In this document: in pieces, positions 45,750 to 55,900 of the stretch | Layout of the letters: each line of letters opens with the position of its first letter | Numbering within the stretch: the first letter of the stretch is position 1 | Assembly: GCF_047654785.1 (NCBI RefSeq) | Contig: NZ_JASGKQ010000002.1 | Location: forward strand, 620,001 to 684,000 | Direction: 5' to 3' | Length of the DNA: 64,000 nt | Origin: Pelomonas sp047654785 | GTDB lineage: Bacteria > Pseudomonadota > Gammaproteobacteria > Burkholderiales > Burkholderiaceae_C | The notes under the pieces: generated by a model | Seen by the model: the letters and a program-made list of their open reading frames with translations, nothing else | Databases searched by the model: none | What the model was told of the DNA's origin: nothing | Program-made: the position numbers and the translations under genes

Positions 45750-47852
45750 ATGCCTGTGCTCCCGCGTCCCTTCATGCGTTTCTGTCTCGCGGCCCTGCTG
45801 GCCGCCCCGCTGCTGGCCCTGGCCGCGCCTCCCGAAGCCGCCACGGACCATGTGTCGGCACGCCTCGTGTCCAGCCAGGCCGCCGTCGCGCCGGGCCAGC
45901 GCTTCACGGTGGCGCTGGCGCAGGACATCAAGCCGCACTGGCACACCTATTGGCTCAACCCCGGCGATTCCGGCCAGGCCACCACGCTGGACTGGAGCGG
46001 CGCCGAGGCCGGCCCCATCCAGTGGCCCACGCCCGCCGTGCAGCCCATCGGCCCGCTGGTCAACTACGGCTATGAAGGCCAGGCCGCGCTGCTGGTGGAG
46101 CTGGCCGTGCCGGCCGATGCCCGGCCGGGCGGCCGCTTCCGGCCGGTGGCCGAGGTGCGCTGGCTGGTGTGCAAGGACGTCTGCATCCCCGAGCAGGTCA
46201 GCCTGGGCCTGGACCTGCCCGTGGTCGCCACCGCCGCGCCGCCCGGCCCGGACGCCGCGCAGATCGAGGAATGGCGCGGCGCCCTCCCCAAGCCGGCGCC
46301 GTTCGCGCTGCGGGCCCGGGCCGCGCCGCAGGGCGTGCAGCTGGCCGGCCCGACGGCCGGCGTGAGCCGGGCCTATTTCTTCGCCGACACCTGGGGCGCC
46401 ATTACCCACAGCGCGCCGCAGCCGCTGCGGGCCGGCGGCGACGGCTGGACGCTGGACCTGGCCGCCGGCGAGGACCCGGTCAAGCCCGGCCAGCCGCTGT
46501 CCGGCGTGCTGACGCTGATGACGGACGCCGGCCCGCAGGCCTGGACGGTCAGCGTCCCCATGCCCGAGGGCGCCGGCCAGGGCCCCGGCCCGGCGGACCT
46601 GGCCGCGCCGGCCGCCGACACGGCCGGCGCCGCGCCCGAGGCGGGTAGCCTGGGCCTGCTGCCCGCGCTGGCGCTGGCGCTGCTGGGCGGCCTGATCCTG
46701 AACCTCATGCCCTGCGTGTTCCCGGTGCTGTCCATCAAGGCGCTGGCGCTGGTGAACCAGGGCGACCACAAGGCCGAGGGCCTGGCCTACACGGCCGGCG
46801 TGCTGGCCAGCTTCGCGCTGCTGGCGGCCGTGCTGGTCGCGCTGCGGGCCGGCGGCCAGCAGGTGGGCTGGGGCTTCCAGTTCCACTCGCCGGTGTTCGT
46901 GGGCGTGGTGGCCTACCTGCTGTTCGCGGTGGGCCTGAACCTGTCGGGCTTCTTCGACGTCGGCGGCCGCTTCGCCGGCATCGGCTCCGGCCTGGCCGCG
47001 AAGCAGGGGCTGGCGGGCAGCTTCTTCACCGGCGTGCTGGCGGCCGTGGTGGCCACGCCCTGCACGGCGCCGTTCATGGGCGCGGCGCTGGCGTTCGCGC
47101 TCGCGCAGCCGGCCGCGGTGATGCTGGCCGTGTTCCTGGCGCTGGGCCTGGGCCTGGCGCTGCCCTTCCTGGTGCTGGCCTTCTGGCCGGCCGCGCAGCG
47201 CTGGCTGCCGAGCCCCGGCGCGTGGATGGACCGGTTCAAGCAGTTCCTCGCCTTCCCGATGTACGCGGCCGTGGTCTGGCTGCTGTGGGTGCTGGCGCAG
47301 CAGGCCGGGCCGGACGGCGTGGCGCTGGCGCTGGGCGGGCTGGTGCTGATCGCGTTCGGCCTGTGGTGGCGCCGCGTCGCGCCCGGCGCGGCGGGCGGGC
47401 TGGCGCTGGCCGCCTGCGTGGCGCTGGCGCTGGGCGCGTCGGCCGGGATCAAGCCGGCCGGCGCCGCGGCCGCCAGCGCCGCCACCGGCGAGGCCTACAG
47501 CGCCGAGCGCCTGGCCGAGTTGCGCGCGCAGCAGCAGCCGGTGTTCGTCAACATGACGGCGGCGTGGTGCATCTCCTGCCTGGTCAACGAGCGGGTGGCG
47601 CTGTCCCGCCCCGAGGTGAAGGACGCCTTCGCCCGCCACGGCGTGGCCTACCTGAAGGGCGACTGGACGCGCGAAGACCCGGCGATCACCGCCGTGCTGA
47701 AGGCCCATGGCCGCTCCGGCGTGCCGCTGTACCTCTACTACGCGCCCGGCGCCGCCGAGGCGCAGGTGCTGCCGCAGATCCTGACGCCCGGCCTCGTCGT
47801 CGAGGCCGTTTCTGCCACCGTTTCTGCCACCGTTCCCGGGAGTCCGACATGA
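45750..47852 (+). CDS. DsbD/ScsB-type thiol:disulfide interchange protein
   Basis: A 700-residue inner-membrane protein that carries reducing electrons from cytoplasmic thioredoxin to the periplasm. After the signal peptide comes a periplasmic domain of the ScsB type (HWHTYWLNPGDSGQATTLDW; RWLVCKDVCIPEQVSLG, with two Cys). The membrane domain has LNLMPCVFPVLSIKALALV and VVATPCTAPFMGAALAF, which supply the two redox Cys. The C-terminal thioredoxin domain has Cys607-x-x-Cys610 (AAWCISCLVNERV). It is coupled by an ATGA overlap to a thioredoxin-like gene that is a likely partner. Two direct copies of a 12-base unit (GTTTCTGCCACC) end the gene. Confidence 0.92.
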   Translation: MPVLPRPFMRFCLAALLAAPLLALAAPPEAATDHVSARLVSSQAAVAPGQRFTVALAQDIKPHWHTYWLNPGDSGQATTLDWSGAEAGPIQWPTPAVQPIGPLVNYGYEGQAALLVELAVPADARPGGRFRPVAEVRWLVCKDVCIPEQVSLGLDLPVVATAAPPGPDAAQIEEWRGALPKPAPFALRARAAPQGVQLAGPTAGVSRAYFFADTWGAITHSAPQPLRAGGDGWTLDLAAGEDPVKPGQPLSGVLTLMTDAGPQAWTVSVPMPEGAGQGPGPADLAAPAADTAGAAPEAGSLGLLPALALALLGGLILNLMPCVFPVLSIKALALVNQGDHKAEGLAYTAGVLASFALLAAVLVALRAGGQQVGWGFQFHSPVFVGVVAYLLFAVGLNLSGFFDVGGRFAGIGSGLAAKQGLAGSFFTGVLAAVVATPCTAPFMGAALAFALAQPAAVMLAVFLALGLGLALPFLVLAFWPAAQRWLPSPGAWMDRFKQFLAFPMYAAVVWLLWVLAQQAGPDGVALALGGLVLIAFGLWWRRVAPGAAGGLALAACVALALGASAGIKPAGAAAASAATGEAYSAERLAELRAQQQPVFVNMTAAWCISCLVNERVALSRPEVKDAFARHGVAYLKGDWTREDPAITAVLKAHGRSGVPLYLYYAPGAAEAQVLPQILTPGLVVEAVSATVSATVPGSPT

Positions 47853-48454
47853 CCTGGCTTCGCCGCAGCCTGCTCGCCACCCTGATCGCGCCGTCGCTGG
47901 CGCTCGCCGGCGCCGCCGTGGACGCGCCCGCGCCCGCCTTCACGGCCACGACGGCCGACGGCCAGAGCGTCAGCCTGGCCGACTACCGGGGCCGGACCGT
48001 CGTGCTGGAGTGGACCAACCACGACTGCCCCTACGTCAGGAAGCACTACGGCAGCGGCAACATGCAGAAGCAGCAGCAGGCCGCCGCGGCGCAGGGCGTG
48101 GTCTGGCTGCAGGTGATCTCGTCGGCCCCGGGCCAGCAGGGCTTCGTGGACGGCGCGACGGCCCGCCGGCTCAACGCCGAGCGCGGCGCCGCGCCCGCCG
48201 CCACGCTGCTGGACCCGCAGGGCGCACTCGGCCGCGCCTACGGCGCGCAGACCACGCCGCACCTGTACGTGATCCGGCCGGACGGCCGGCTGGCCTACAA
48301 GGGCGGCATCGACAGCATCGCCACGGCCCAGGCGGACGACATCGCCCGCGCCGAGCCCTACGTGACGCAAGCGCTGGCCGCCGTGGCCGCGGGCCGCCCG
48401 GTCGAGAAGGCCAGCACGCGGCCGTATGGCTGCTCGGTCAAGTACGCGCGCTGA
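47849..48454 (+). CDS. Periplasmic redoxin of the AhpC/TSA-thioredoxin class
   Basis: A 201-residue exported protein with signal peptide MTWLRRSLLATLIAPSLALAGA and a thioredoxin-like fold. FTATTADGQSVSLADYRGRT leads to VVLEWTNHDCPYVRKHYGSG, which has a single resolving-type Cys in place of CxxC, then WLQVISSAPGQQG and TTPHLYVIRPDGRLAYKGGI with the cis-Pro. Another Cys is near the end (YGCSVKY). The fold suggests a peroxidase-like or thiol-transfer role. It overlaps the dsbD-like gene and likely receives electrons from it. Confidence 0.85.
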   Translation: MTWLRRSLLATLIAPSLALAGAAVDAPAPAFTATTADGQSVSLADYRGRTVVLEWTNHDCPYVRKHYGSGNMQKQQQAAAAQGVVWLQVISSAPGQQGFVDGATARRLNAERGAAPAATLLDPQGALGRAYGAQTTPHLYVIRPDGRLAYKGGIDSIATAQADDIARAEPYVTQALAAVAAGRPVEKASTRPYGCSVKYAR

Positions 48455-48460
48455 GGCGCG

Positions 48461-49375
48461 TCAGAACACCGACAGCCCCGTCTTCGCGACGAACAGCTCC
48501 AGCGCCCGGCGGCCCAGCAGCGAGTTGCCGGTGGCGTCCAGCGCGGGCGACCAGACGCACAGCGTGAGCCGGTCCGGCACCACGGCGACGATGCCGCCGC
48601 CCACGCCGCTCTTGCACGGCAGGCCGATGCGGAACGCGAACTCGCCGGCCGCGTCGTAGGTGCCGCAGGTCAGCATCAGCGCGTTGACGCGCCGCGCCTG
48701 CGCCTCGCTCAGCACCGGCGTGCCGGCCAGCGGGTGGCGGCCGTCGCGGCACAGGTAGCCGGCCGCGCAGGCGACCTGCTCGCAGCTCATCGCGATCGCG
48801 CACTGGTTGAAGTACACGTCCAGCACCGTCGCCACGTCGTTGTCCAGCGTGCCGAAGCTCTTCATGAAATGGGCCAGCGCGGCGTTGCGGAAGCCCGTGT
48901 CGGCCTCGGAGCGCGCCACCTCGGCGTCGATGTGCACGGGCTCGCCGCACAGCCGCCCGAGCATCGCCAGCAGTTCGGCCTTGGCGTCGCCCAGCGACAC
49001 GAGGCGGTCCGCCACCGCGATGGCGCCGGCATTGATGAAGGGGTTGCGCGGGATGCCGCGCTCCGTCTCCAGCTGCACCAGCGAGTTGAACGGCCCGCCG
49101 GACGGCTCGCGGCCGATGCGCTCCCACAGCGCCTCGTCCAGCGCGCGGATCGCCAGCGTCAGCGAGAACACCTTGGACATGCTCTGGATGGAGAACGGCA
49201 CCGCGCTGTCGCCGGCCGCGGCCGTCTCGCCCGCGCCGGTGCGCAGCGCGATGCCGAACTGCGCGGGCGACATGCGCGCCAGCGCCGGGATGTAGCGGGC
49301 CACCTGGCCGCCGGGCGCGGCGAGCAGCGGGCGCAGCTCGGCGTTGATCTCGTCGAGGATGGGCTGGAAGTTCAT
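48461..49375 (-). CDS. glsA: Glutaminase
   Basis: A 304-residue serine-dependent glutaminase that releases ammonia from glutamine to give glutamate. The beta-lactamase-like SxxK motif is in PFSIQSMSKVFSLTLAI. NPFINAGAIAVADRL and the YxN-type block (VYFNQCAIAMSCEQVACAAG), GTYDAAGEFAFRIGLPCKSGVGGG and PALDATGNSLLG follow. All family blocks are present and the length is normal. It is divergent to a methyltransferase with 24 bases between the starts and convergent with the redoxin gene. Confidence 0.93.
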   Translation of the reverse strand: MNFQPILDEINAELRPLLAAPGGQVARYIPALARMSPAQFGIALRTGAGETAAAGDSAVPFSIQSMSKVFSLTLAIRALDEALWERIGREPSGGPFNSLVQLETERGIPRNPFINAGAIAVADRLVSLGDAKAELLAMLGRLCGEPVHIDAEVARSEADTGFRNAALAHFMKSFGTLDNDVATVLDVYFNQCAIAMSCEQVACAAGYLCRDGRHPLAGTPVLSEAQARRVNALMLTCGTYDAAGEFAFRIGLPCKSGVGGGIVAVVPDRLTLCVWSPALDATGNSLLGRRALELFVAKTGLSVF

Positions 49376-49399
49376 GGCGGCGATTCTGGCGCCGGGACA

Positions 49400-50323
49400 A
49401 TGGCCGCCATGCAAGCCCTGCTCGACGCCATCGCCGCGATGCCCTTCCCGGCCGACGCCGGCCGCCTCTTCCACGGCCGCGGCGGCCGCTTCCCCGGCTG
49501 TGAGCACCTGGCGCTGGACGCCTGGCCGCCGGTGTTGCTGCTGACCAGCTTCCAGCCGCTGGCCGATGCCGCGCTGGCGGCGGTCGGCGACGCGCTCGCC
49601 GCGCGCTGGCGCGAGGTCGCGCCCGCGGGCGCGCCGCTGAACTGGGTCTACCAGTGCCGCGGCGAGGCCGCCGTGACGCGGCTGATGGCCGGCGCCGTGC
49701 CCGAGCCGCACGTCGTCACGGAGGCCGGCACGCGCTACCTCGTCCACCTGCTGCGCGGGCAGAACCACGGCCTGTTCCTGGACATGGCCGAGGGCCGGCG
49801 CTGGGTGCGCGCGCAGGTGGCGCCCGGCGCCCGGGTGCTGAACCTGTTCGCCTACACCTGCGCGTTCTCGGTGGTGGCGCTGCAGGCCGGCGCGGCCGAG
49901 GTGGTGAACGTGGACATGGCCTCGGGCGCGCTGGCCATCGGCCGCCGCAACCACGAGCTCAACGGCGTGGCCGCCGGCGCGAAGTTCCTGGCGCACGACC
50001 TCTTCAACTCCTGGGGCAAGCTGACCCGCGGCGGCCCCTACGACCTGGTCGTCTGCGACCCGCCGAGCTTCCAGAAGGGCAGCTTCGTCGCCAGCAAGGA
50101 CTATGCGCGGCTCGCGCGGCGCCTGCCCGCGCTGCTGGCGCCCGGCGGGCAGGCGCTGCTGTGCCTGAATGCGCCGGAGCTGGGCGAGGCCTTCCTGCGC
50201 GACGTGATGGCGGAACACGCGCCGGCGCTGGCCTGCACCGGGCGGGTGGCGAACCCGGCGGCGTTCGCGGACGTGTCGGCGGACCGGGGGCTGAAGGTGC
50301 TGGCCTACCGCGCGGTGGCCTGA
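49400..50323 (+). CDS. Class I SAM-dependent methyltransferase (RlmI/RlmK-like C-terminal type)
   Basis: A 307-residue methyltransferase. The N-terminal part (LFHGRGGRFPGCEHLALDAW; LNWVYQCRGEAA) is followed by the SAM-binding Rossmann domain with VLNLFAYTCAFSVVALQAGA, VVNVDMASGALAIGRRNHEL, and motif IV in YDLVVCDPPSFQKGSF. This resembles the catalytic part of the 23S rRNA methyltransferases RlmI/RlmK (PF10672) but lacks their PUA or THUMP domain. The target, probably RNA, is not certain. ATG 49400 and ATG 49409 are both possible starts. Confidence 0.85.
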   Translation: MAAMQALLDAIAAMPFPADAGRLFHGRGGRFPGCEHLALDAWPPVLLLTSFQPLADAALAAVGDALAARWREVAPAGAPLNWVYQCRGEAAVTRLMAGAVPEPHVVTEAGTRYLVHLLRGQNHGLFLDMAEGRRWVRAQVAPGARVLNLFAYTCAFSVVALQAGAAEVVNVDMASGALAIGRRNHELNGVAAGAKFLAHDLFNSWGKLTRGGPYDLVVCDPPSFQKGSFVASKDYARLARRLPALLAPGGQALLCLNAPELGEAFLRDVMAEHAPALACTGRVANPAAFADVSADRGLKVLAYRAVA

Positions 50324-50379
50324 AAAGCCGCGCTGCCGCCGCGCTATTCGCCGCCACCGCCGCGGCGGCCGGGCCTAGC

Positions 50380-50940
50380 ATGGCCCGCATGCCGCCGCGC
50401 TCCGCCTTCCTCCTTGCCGCCGTGCTGGCGCTGGCCGGCTGCGGCGCGCCCAGCCAGACGCGCTCCATGGCCGTCGCGCCGGGCGACGCGCTGCAGCTGC
50501 GCGGCTGGCTGCCTGCGGCGCTGAAGGGCCGGGTCGGCCTGGCCCCGGTGCAGGGCGGCGCCGAGACCGACCGCTGGTGGGGCTCGCGCGTCAGCACGGC
50601 CGCGCTGCAGCAGGCGCTGGAGGACTCGCTGCACGCCGTGGACCTGCGCCCCGCCACGCCCGAGCCGGCGCCGCGCTTCGAGCTGCGGGCCGAACTGCTG
50701 GCGCTGGAGCAGCCGCCGCTGCCGGTGGCCGAGGTGACGGTCACCGCCGCCGTGCGCTACACGCTGACCGACCTGGCCAGCGGCCGGGTGCTCTACCTGC
50801 GCCGCGTCGCCAGCGCCGGCAGCGCGGGCCTGGGCGAGGCCGTGCTGTCGCCGTCCGAGCGGCTGCGCCTGGCCAACGAGCGCGCGCTGCGCGCCGGCAT
50901 CGGGCTGATGCTGCGCGACCTCGTCAGGCTGGAGATCTGA
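50380..50940 (+). CDS. Hypothetical lipoprotein (186 aa)
   Basis: Begins MARMPPRSAFLLAAVLALAGC, a lipoprotein signal with the Cys at residue 21, so it is anchored in the inner or outer membrane. The mature part is alpha/beta, with VGLAPVQGGAETDRWWGSRV, LEDSLHAVDLRPATP and a strand-rich end (VTVTAAVRYTLTDLASGRVLYLRRV). It resembles small ABC-transport or secretion auxiliary lipoproteins in general layout only. ATG 50380 or 50389 may start it. The 3' end overlaps the convergent MFS gene by 17 bases. No function is assigned. Confidence 0.7.
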   Translation: MARMPPRSAFLLAAVLALAGCGAPSQTRSMAVAPGDALQLRGWLPAALKGRVGLAPVQGGAETDRWWGSRVSTAALQQALEDSLHAVDLRPATPEPAPRFELRAELLALEQPPLPVAEVTVTAAVRYTLTDLASGRVLYLRRVASAGSAGLGEAVLSPSERLRLANERALRAGIGLMLRDLVRLEI

Positions 50941-52183
50941 GCTCGTGCCGGCGCCGGCCGGCCGTGGCCCAAAGCGCCAGCGCGCAGGCGCAGCCCAGCA
51001 GGCTGGCGGCGCCGAAGAACACCATCATCGCGTCGTAGCCCGCCGGGTTGGCGGCGCTGGCGCCGGCGCGGTCGTTCAGCCAGCCGGCGGCCAGGTTGGC
51101 GCCGCTGATGCCGGCGTTCTGCGCCACCCACATCAGGCCGATGGCGGTGCCGAAGCGGCCGGGCGCGACCAGCCGGCTGGCCAGCGGCCACATGACCGCG
51201 GGCACCAGCGAGAAGCTGACGCCGATCAGCAGCGTCGACACCCACAGCGGCCACGGCGTCAGCGCCATCACGGCCAGCGCCGCTGGCAGCGCCAGCGCGC
51301 CGAGCGCCAGGAACGGCGCGTAGCGGCCGGCGCGGTCGCACAGCCAGCCGAAGGCCGGCGTGGCGAACACGGCGGCCAGGAACACATGGCTGTTCATCTG
51401 CCCGGCGGCGGCCAGGTCCAGCCCGTGCACGTGCTGGAAGTACTTGATGGCGAAGGTGCTGCGGAAGGCCAGCATCACCGAGTACCACAGCACGCACAGC
51501 GCCAGCAGGTACCAGTAGGCGCGGCCGAAGTGCAGCAGGTCGCGCCAGGCGAAGGCCTCGGCGCCCCGGCCCGTGGGCAGCAGCCCGGCGCGGCGCGGCG
51601 CGCGGTCCACCCACCAGTAGGCCAGCGCGGCGGCGAAGGACAGCGCCGCCAGCGCCGTGGCGATCAGCAGCGGCGGCTGCCAGCCCTGCGCATAGGCCGC
51701 GGCGAACCAGGTGGGCGACATGTCGGCGCCGAACGAGCCCAGCCGGCCGACGGCCAGCGCCAGGCCCATCGCGAACGCGAGGCTGCGGCCGCCGAAGTAG
51801 TCGGCGATGGCCGCCAGCGTGGCGATGCCGAAGGTCTCCGCACCGATGCCGAACAGCAGCCGCCCCGCGGCCATACCGGCGAAGCCGGGGCTGAGCGCCG
51901 TCAGCGCCGCGCCGGCCAGGCAGACGGCGGCGGTCCACAGCGTCATGCGCGCGGCGCCGAAGCGGTCCACCAGCACGCCGCCCACCAGGATGAGCACGAC
52001 GTTGGGCAGGCTGTAGATGGCGTTCAGCAGACCGACCTGGCTGTCGCTGAAGCCGCGCTGCCGTTGCAGCAGGTCGGCCACCGGGCCGATGGCGTCGTAG
52101 ACGTAGTAGTTGCCGAACAGTGCCAGCGCGACCAGCGCGCCGACCAGCCACGCGGTGGCGCGGGCGGGGCGGGGGGCGCTCAC
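50924..52183 (-). CDS. MFS transporter
   Basis: A 419-residue major facilitator superfamily protein with twelve helices. LVGALVALALFGNYYVYDAI, SDSQVGLLNAIYSLPNVVLI and LVDRFGAARM (the loop 2-3 motif), GRLLFGIGAETFGIATLAAI, and the second half from LLALCVLWYSVMLAF to ALWATAG are all seen. It starts with GTG 52183 in a 4-base overlap with the nitrilase stop. The substrate is unknown. It closes the yhdP-nitrilase-MFS operon; coupling to a deaminated glutathione-type amidase may point to a small organic acid, but that is conjecture. Confidence 0.88.
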   Translation of the reverse strand: MSAPRPARATAWLVGALVALALFGNYYVYDAIGPVADLLQRQRGFSDSQVGLLNAIYSLPNVVLILVGGVLVDRFGAARMTLWTAAVCLAGAALTALSPGFAGMAAGRLLFGIGAETFGIATLAAIADYFGGRSLAFAMGLALAVGRLGSFGADMSPTWFAAAYAQGWQPPLLIATALAALSFAAALAYWWVDRAPRRAGLLPTGRGAEAFAWRDLLHFGRAYWYLLALCVLWYSVMLAFRSTFAIKYFQHVHGLDLAAAGQMNSHVFLAAVFATPAFGWLCDRAGRYAPFLALGALALPAALAVMALTPWPLWVSTLLIGVSFSLVPAVMWPLASRLVAPGRFGTAIGLMWVAQNAGISGANLAAGWLNDRAGASAANPAGYDAMMVFFGAASLLGCACALALWATAGRRRHELRSPA

Positions 52184-52986
52184 AGCTTGCGGTGGCCGAG
52201 GGCCGGCAGCTGCTGGCGCACCTGGGCCAGCCGGGCGGCGTCCACGTCGGCCAGCACCACGCCCTCGCCTTCGGGCAGCACGCCCAGCACCTCGCCCCAG
52301 GGGTCCACGACCATGCTGTGGCCCCAGGTGCGGCGGCCGTTCTCGTGCCGGCCGCCCTGGGCGGGCGCGACGACGTAGCACTGGTTCTCCACGGCGCGGG
52401 CGCGCAGCAGCAGCTCCCAGTGCTTCTCGCCGGTGGTGTGGGTGAAGGCGGCCGGCACGGCGACCAGGTCGCAGGGGTTGTAGGCGCGGTACAGCTCGGG
52501 GAAGCGCAGGTCGTAGCAGACCGACAGGCCCACCCGCAGCCGTTCGCCCTGGCTCTCGGCCTCGAAGGCCACCGGCCGGCTGCCCGGCTCCAGCACGCGC
52601 GCCTCGTCGTAGCTCTCGCGGCCGTTGTCGTAGGCGAACAGGTGGATCTTGTCGTAGCGCGCCGCCACCTCGCCGGCGGGCGAGAACACCAGCGTGGTAT
52701 TGCGCACCCGCTCCGGCGCGGCCGCCTGCATCGGCAGCGTGCCGCCGATGACCCACAACCCCAGCTCGCGCGCCGCGCGCGCCAGCATGGCCTGGACGGG
52801 GCCGTCGCCGGGCGTCTCGGCGTGGGCCAGCTTGTCGCTGTCCTGGTGGCCCATCAGGCAGAAATACTCCGGCAGCGCCGCGAGCCGGGCGCCCTGGGCG
52901 GCGGCGGATTCGAGCAGGCGGCGGGCGGTGGCGAGGTTGGCGGCCAGGTCGGGGCCGGACACCATCTGGCAGGCAGCGATCTTCAT
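52180..52986 (-). CDS. Nitrilase-superfamily amidase (Nit1/deaminated glutathione amidase-like)
   Basis: A 268-residue cytoplasmic carbon-nitrogen hydrolase. The catalytic triad is complete: Glu40 (LAALPEYFCLMG), Lys113 (ARYDKIHLF) and Cys157 (VGLSVCYDLRFPELYR). The AGGRHENGRRTWGHS and VVDPWG blocks are typical of the Nit1 branch, which repairs deaminated glutathione formed by transaminases. In many proteobacteria this gene follows yhdP, as here, with an ATGA overlap; it overlaps the MFS start at the other end. The start at 52986 (MKIAACQM) is the family start. Confidence 0.92.
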   Translation of the reverse strand: MKIAACQMVSGPDLAANLATARRLLESAAAQGARLAALPEYFCLMGHQDSDKLAHAETPGDGPVQAMLARAARELGLWVIGGTLPMQAAAPERVRNTTLVFSPAGEVAARYDKIHLFAYDNGRESYDEARVLEPGSRPVAFEAESQGERLRVGLSVCYDLRFPELYRAYNPCDLVAVPAAFTHTTGEKHWELLLRARAVENQCYVVAPAQGGRHENGRRTWGHSMVVDPWGEVLGVLPEGEGVVLADVDAARLAQVRQQLPALGHRKL

Positions 52987-55900
52987 GGGAGCGATTCTCC
53001 GGGTTGGGCGGCGCTGGCCGGGGCGACGGCCTTCTCCACCTTCTCGACCCTGGGATCCTCCCAGGTGCCGGTGATGCGGAACTCGCGCGTGTTGGCGGCG
53101 GCCACCGGGCGGCTCAGGATGAGCTGCGCGAGGAAGGCGCCCAGCGCGACGGCGGGGTTGATGGCGGCGTAGGCCAGCGACGCGCCGCCGGCCGACACCT
53201 CCGGCACGACGACCACGCGCAGCTGCTGCGTCTCGGCGGCCAGGTCGGTGCTGCCCTCGACCAGCACGGCGGCCTGCAGGCCGCGGATGCGGATGTTGTC
53301 GCTGCGCGCCACGCCGGCGGCGATGGCCACGTCGCCGGTCACGCCGTCGAAGGTGAAGCCCTCGGCGAACACGTCGCGGAAGTCCAGCAGCAGCCGGCGC
53401 GGCAGCGACTGCAGGCTCAGCACGCCCAGCAGCCGCCCGACGCCGGGCTCCACCTTCAGGAAGGTGCCGGTGTCCAGCTGCATGTGCAGCGCGCCGGCCA
53501 TGCTGGGGTAGTGCGGCGCCAGCGGCGAGCCGTCCCAGCCGACCTGGCCGGCCAGGCGCCCCTTGCCGCCGCGCAGCACCTGGCCCTGGCCCAGCCGCTC
53601 CAGCAGCCGGCCGGCGTCGGCGACGTCCAGCGTCCAGTCCAGCTGCGTGCGGCGCCGGCCGGCGGCGCCGCCCCAGCGGCCGCTGGCGTTGAGCGTGGCC
53701 TCGGGCGCGTGGAGCTGCAGGGCCTGCAGCGTCCAGTCGCGCGCGGCAGCCGGCGCCTGCGCGCGCACCAGCAGCCGGCCCAGGCGCCGGCCGGCCAGCT
53801 CGAAGTCGTCCACCTCGATGTCCAGCGACGGCAGCGGCGCGCCGCCGCCGTCCGCGCCCGCCGGGGCCATGAGCTCGCCGACCGGGTCGGCCTGCGCGCG
53901 CGGCAGCGCCAGCCGCGTCAGCCGCGCCTGCACGGCGTCCACGCGGCCGTCGCGCACGCCCTGGAGGTCGATGCGGCCGGCGGCCTGCGCGGCGTCCACG
54001 TCGATGCGCCAGTGCGCGCCGTCGCGCGCCGCGGTGGCCGCCACCGCGCCCAACTGCCGCCCGTGCAGCGTCAGCGCCTGGCTGCGCAGCGCGATCCGGC
54101 TGGGCAGCAGGCCGGCGGCGTCGCCGGCCCCGCCCTCCGCGCCGGTGTCGCCGGCCAGCGCGGCCAGCCGCTGCCGCCAGGCGTCCAGGTCCAGGCTGGC
54201 CGTGTCGACTTGCAGCAGCACGCCGCTGGCGGGCAGCGCGGGCAGCCGGTCCTGCACCGCGACGGCGCCGCGCAGCACCCGCGCCGCGCCGCCAGACACG
54301 TCGCGCTGCAGCTGCGCCTGCAGCAGCGCCGCGCCCGGGGCGCCCAGTTCCAGCCGCAGCTCGTCGCGCTCCGCGCCGGTGGGCGACACCAGCAGCCGCA
54401 GCGGCAGCGCGGCGTCGGCCTCCTTGCGGGCCGGCGCGGGCAGGTCCAGCGCCAGGCCCTGCAGCGTGCTGAACAGGCTCAGCTCGGCGGCGCCGGTCCT
54501 GGGGACGGCGATCTGGAAGCGGTAGGCGGCCTGGCCGCTGGCGGCCTGCGCGTAGCGCGCGGCGGCGCCCAGCTCGGCGGCGTGGCGCAGGCCCTCGGCG
54601 GTGGCCTGGCCCTGCACGGTGAAGCGCAGGCCGCCGCCGGGCTGGGTGCCGCCGTCGAGCGCCGCCTCGCCGCCCAGCAGCCGGGCCGTCACGCCGGCCA
54701 GCTGCAGGCCGTGGCCGTCGAAGTCGACGCGGCCGCGCACGCCGCCCAGCGGCGGCAGCTCGGGGCGCAGCCGCAGGTCCACGCCGCCGAACTGCAGCTG
54801 GCCCTTGACGGCGGTCCGCGCCGGGTCGTCCAGCGGGATGGTCAGGCCCAGCTTCAGCGCCACGCCGCCCTGCGCGGCGGCCGGCCGCAGCGCGTGGCCC
54901 AGCCACTCGTCCAGCGGCGAGGCGCGCACGAAGGCCAGCAGCTCCGCGCCGCCGCCGCGGCCGCCGCCCTCCAGCGCCAGCACGCGCTCGTGGTGCAGGT
55001 CGCGGATGCCGCCGGCCACGCCGGCCAGCTCGTAGCCCAGCACGCGGGCGCGGCCGTCGCGGATCTGCAGCGCGGCCCTGTCGAACACCACGTCGGCGTC
55101 CACGCCCTCCAGCGCCGGCCAGGCCGTGCCGGCGTCGCCGGGCGGCACATAGGCCAGCCGGACGCCGCGCGCCTGCGTGGCGACGCGGAAGATGCCGCTG
55201 GCGCGCGGCTGGTCGAACGGGAACTCGGCCAGCTCGCCGCGCAGGCGCACCGTGGTGTTGCGCGCCTCGCCGGCCAGCAGCGCGCCGGCCAGGTAGCGGC
55301 GCGTGTCCGTCAGGTGCTGCGGCACGTAGCGGGCCACGCGCGTCGCGTCCACGCGGCCGGCGCGGCCGGCGAGGTCCAGGAAGCCCGGCCCGGTGGCGCC
55401 GGCCGCTCGCCGCCACGTGGCCTCGAACTCGCCGTTCAGGTCGGGCGACTGCAGCCGCACCTCGCGCAGCCGCAGCGTCACCTCGCCGGGCGTCCGGGCG
55501 TCCGGGGCCGCCGGGGGCAGCTGCCAGCTGAGCTGCGTGGACAGCCGCGTGACCGGCAGCACCGGGTCCTCGAACAGCCCGGGCAGCGCCAGCGCGCCGT
55601 CGCGCACCGTCAGCCGCGCCTGGCCGCCGCGCTCGCTGGCGTCCAGCGCCAGCGCGGCGCCGCGCAGCCCGGGGCGGCCGGCGTGGCCGTCCGGCGCGGC
55701 GGTGCCGGCCGCGACGGCCAGGCCGTCCACCTGCGCCTTCACGCGGTAGCTGCGCGGCGCGTCCAGCGGGCCCTGCCAGCGGGCGGACAGCGCGGTCAGC
55801 ACGCCCTGGGGCTGCAGCTCGGCCAGCAGCGCGTGCGCGCGCTCGCCCAGCGGCAGGCGCCGGGCGATCTGCGCCATCAGCGCGAAGTCCAGCCGCTGCG

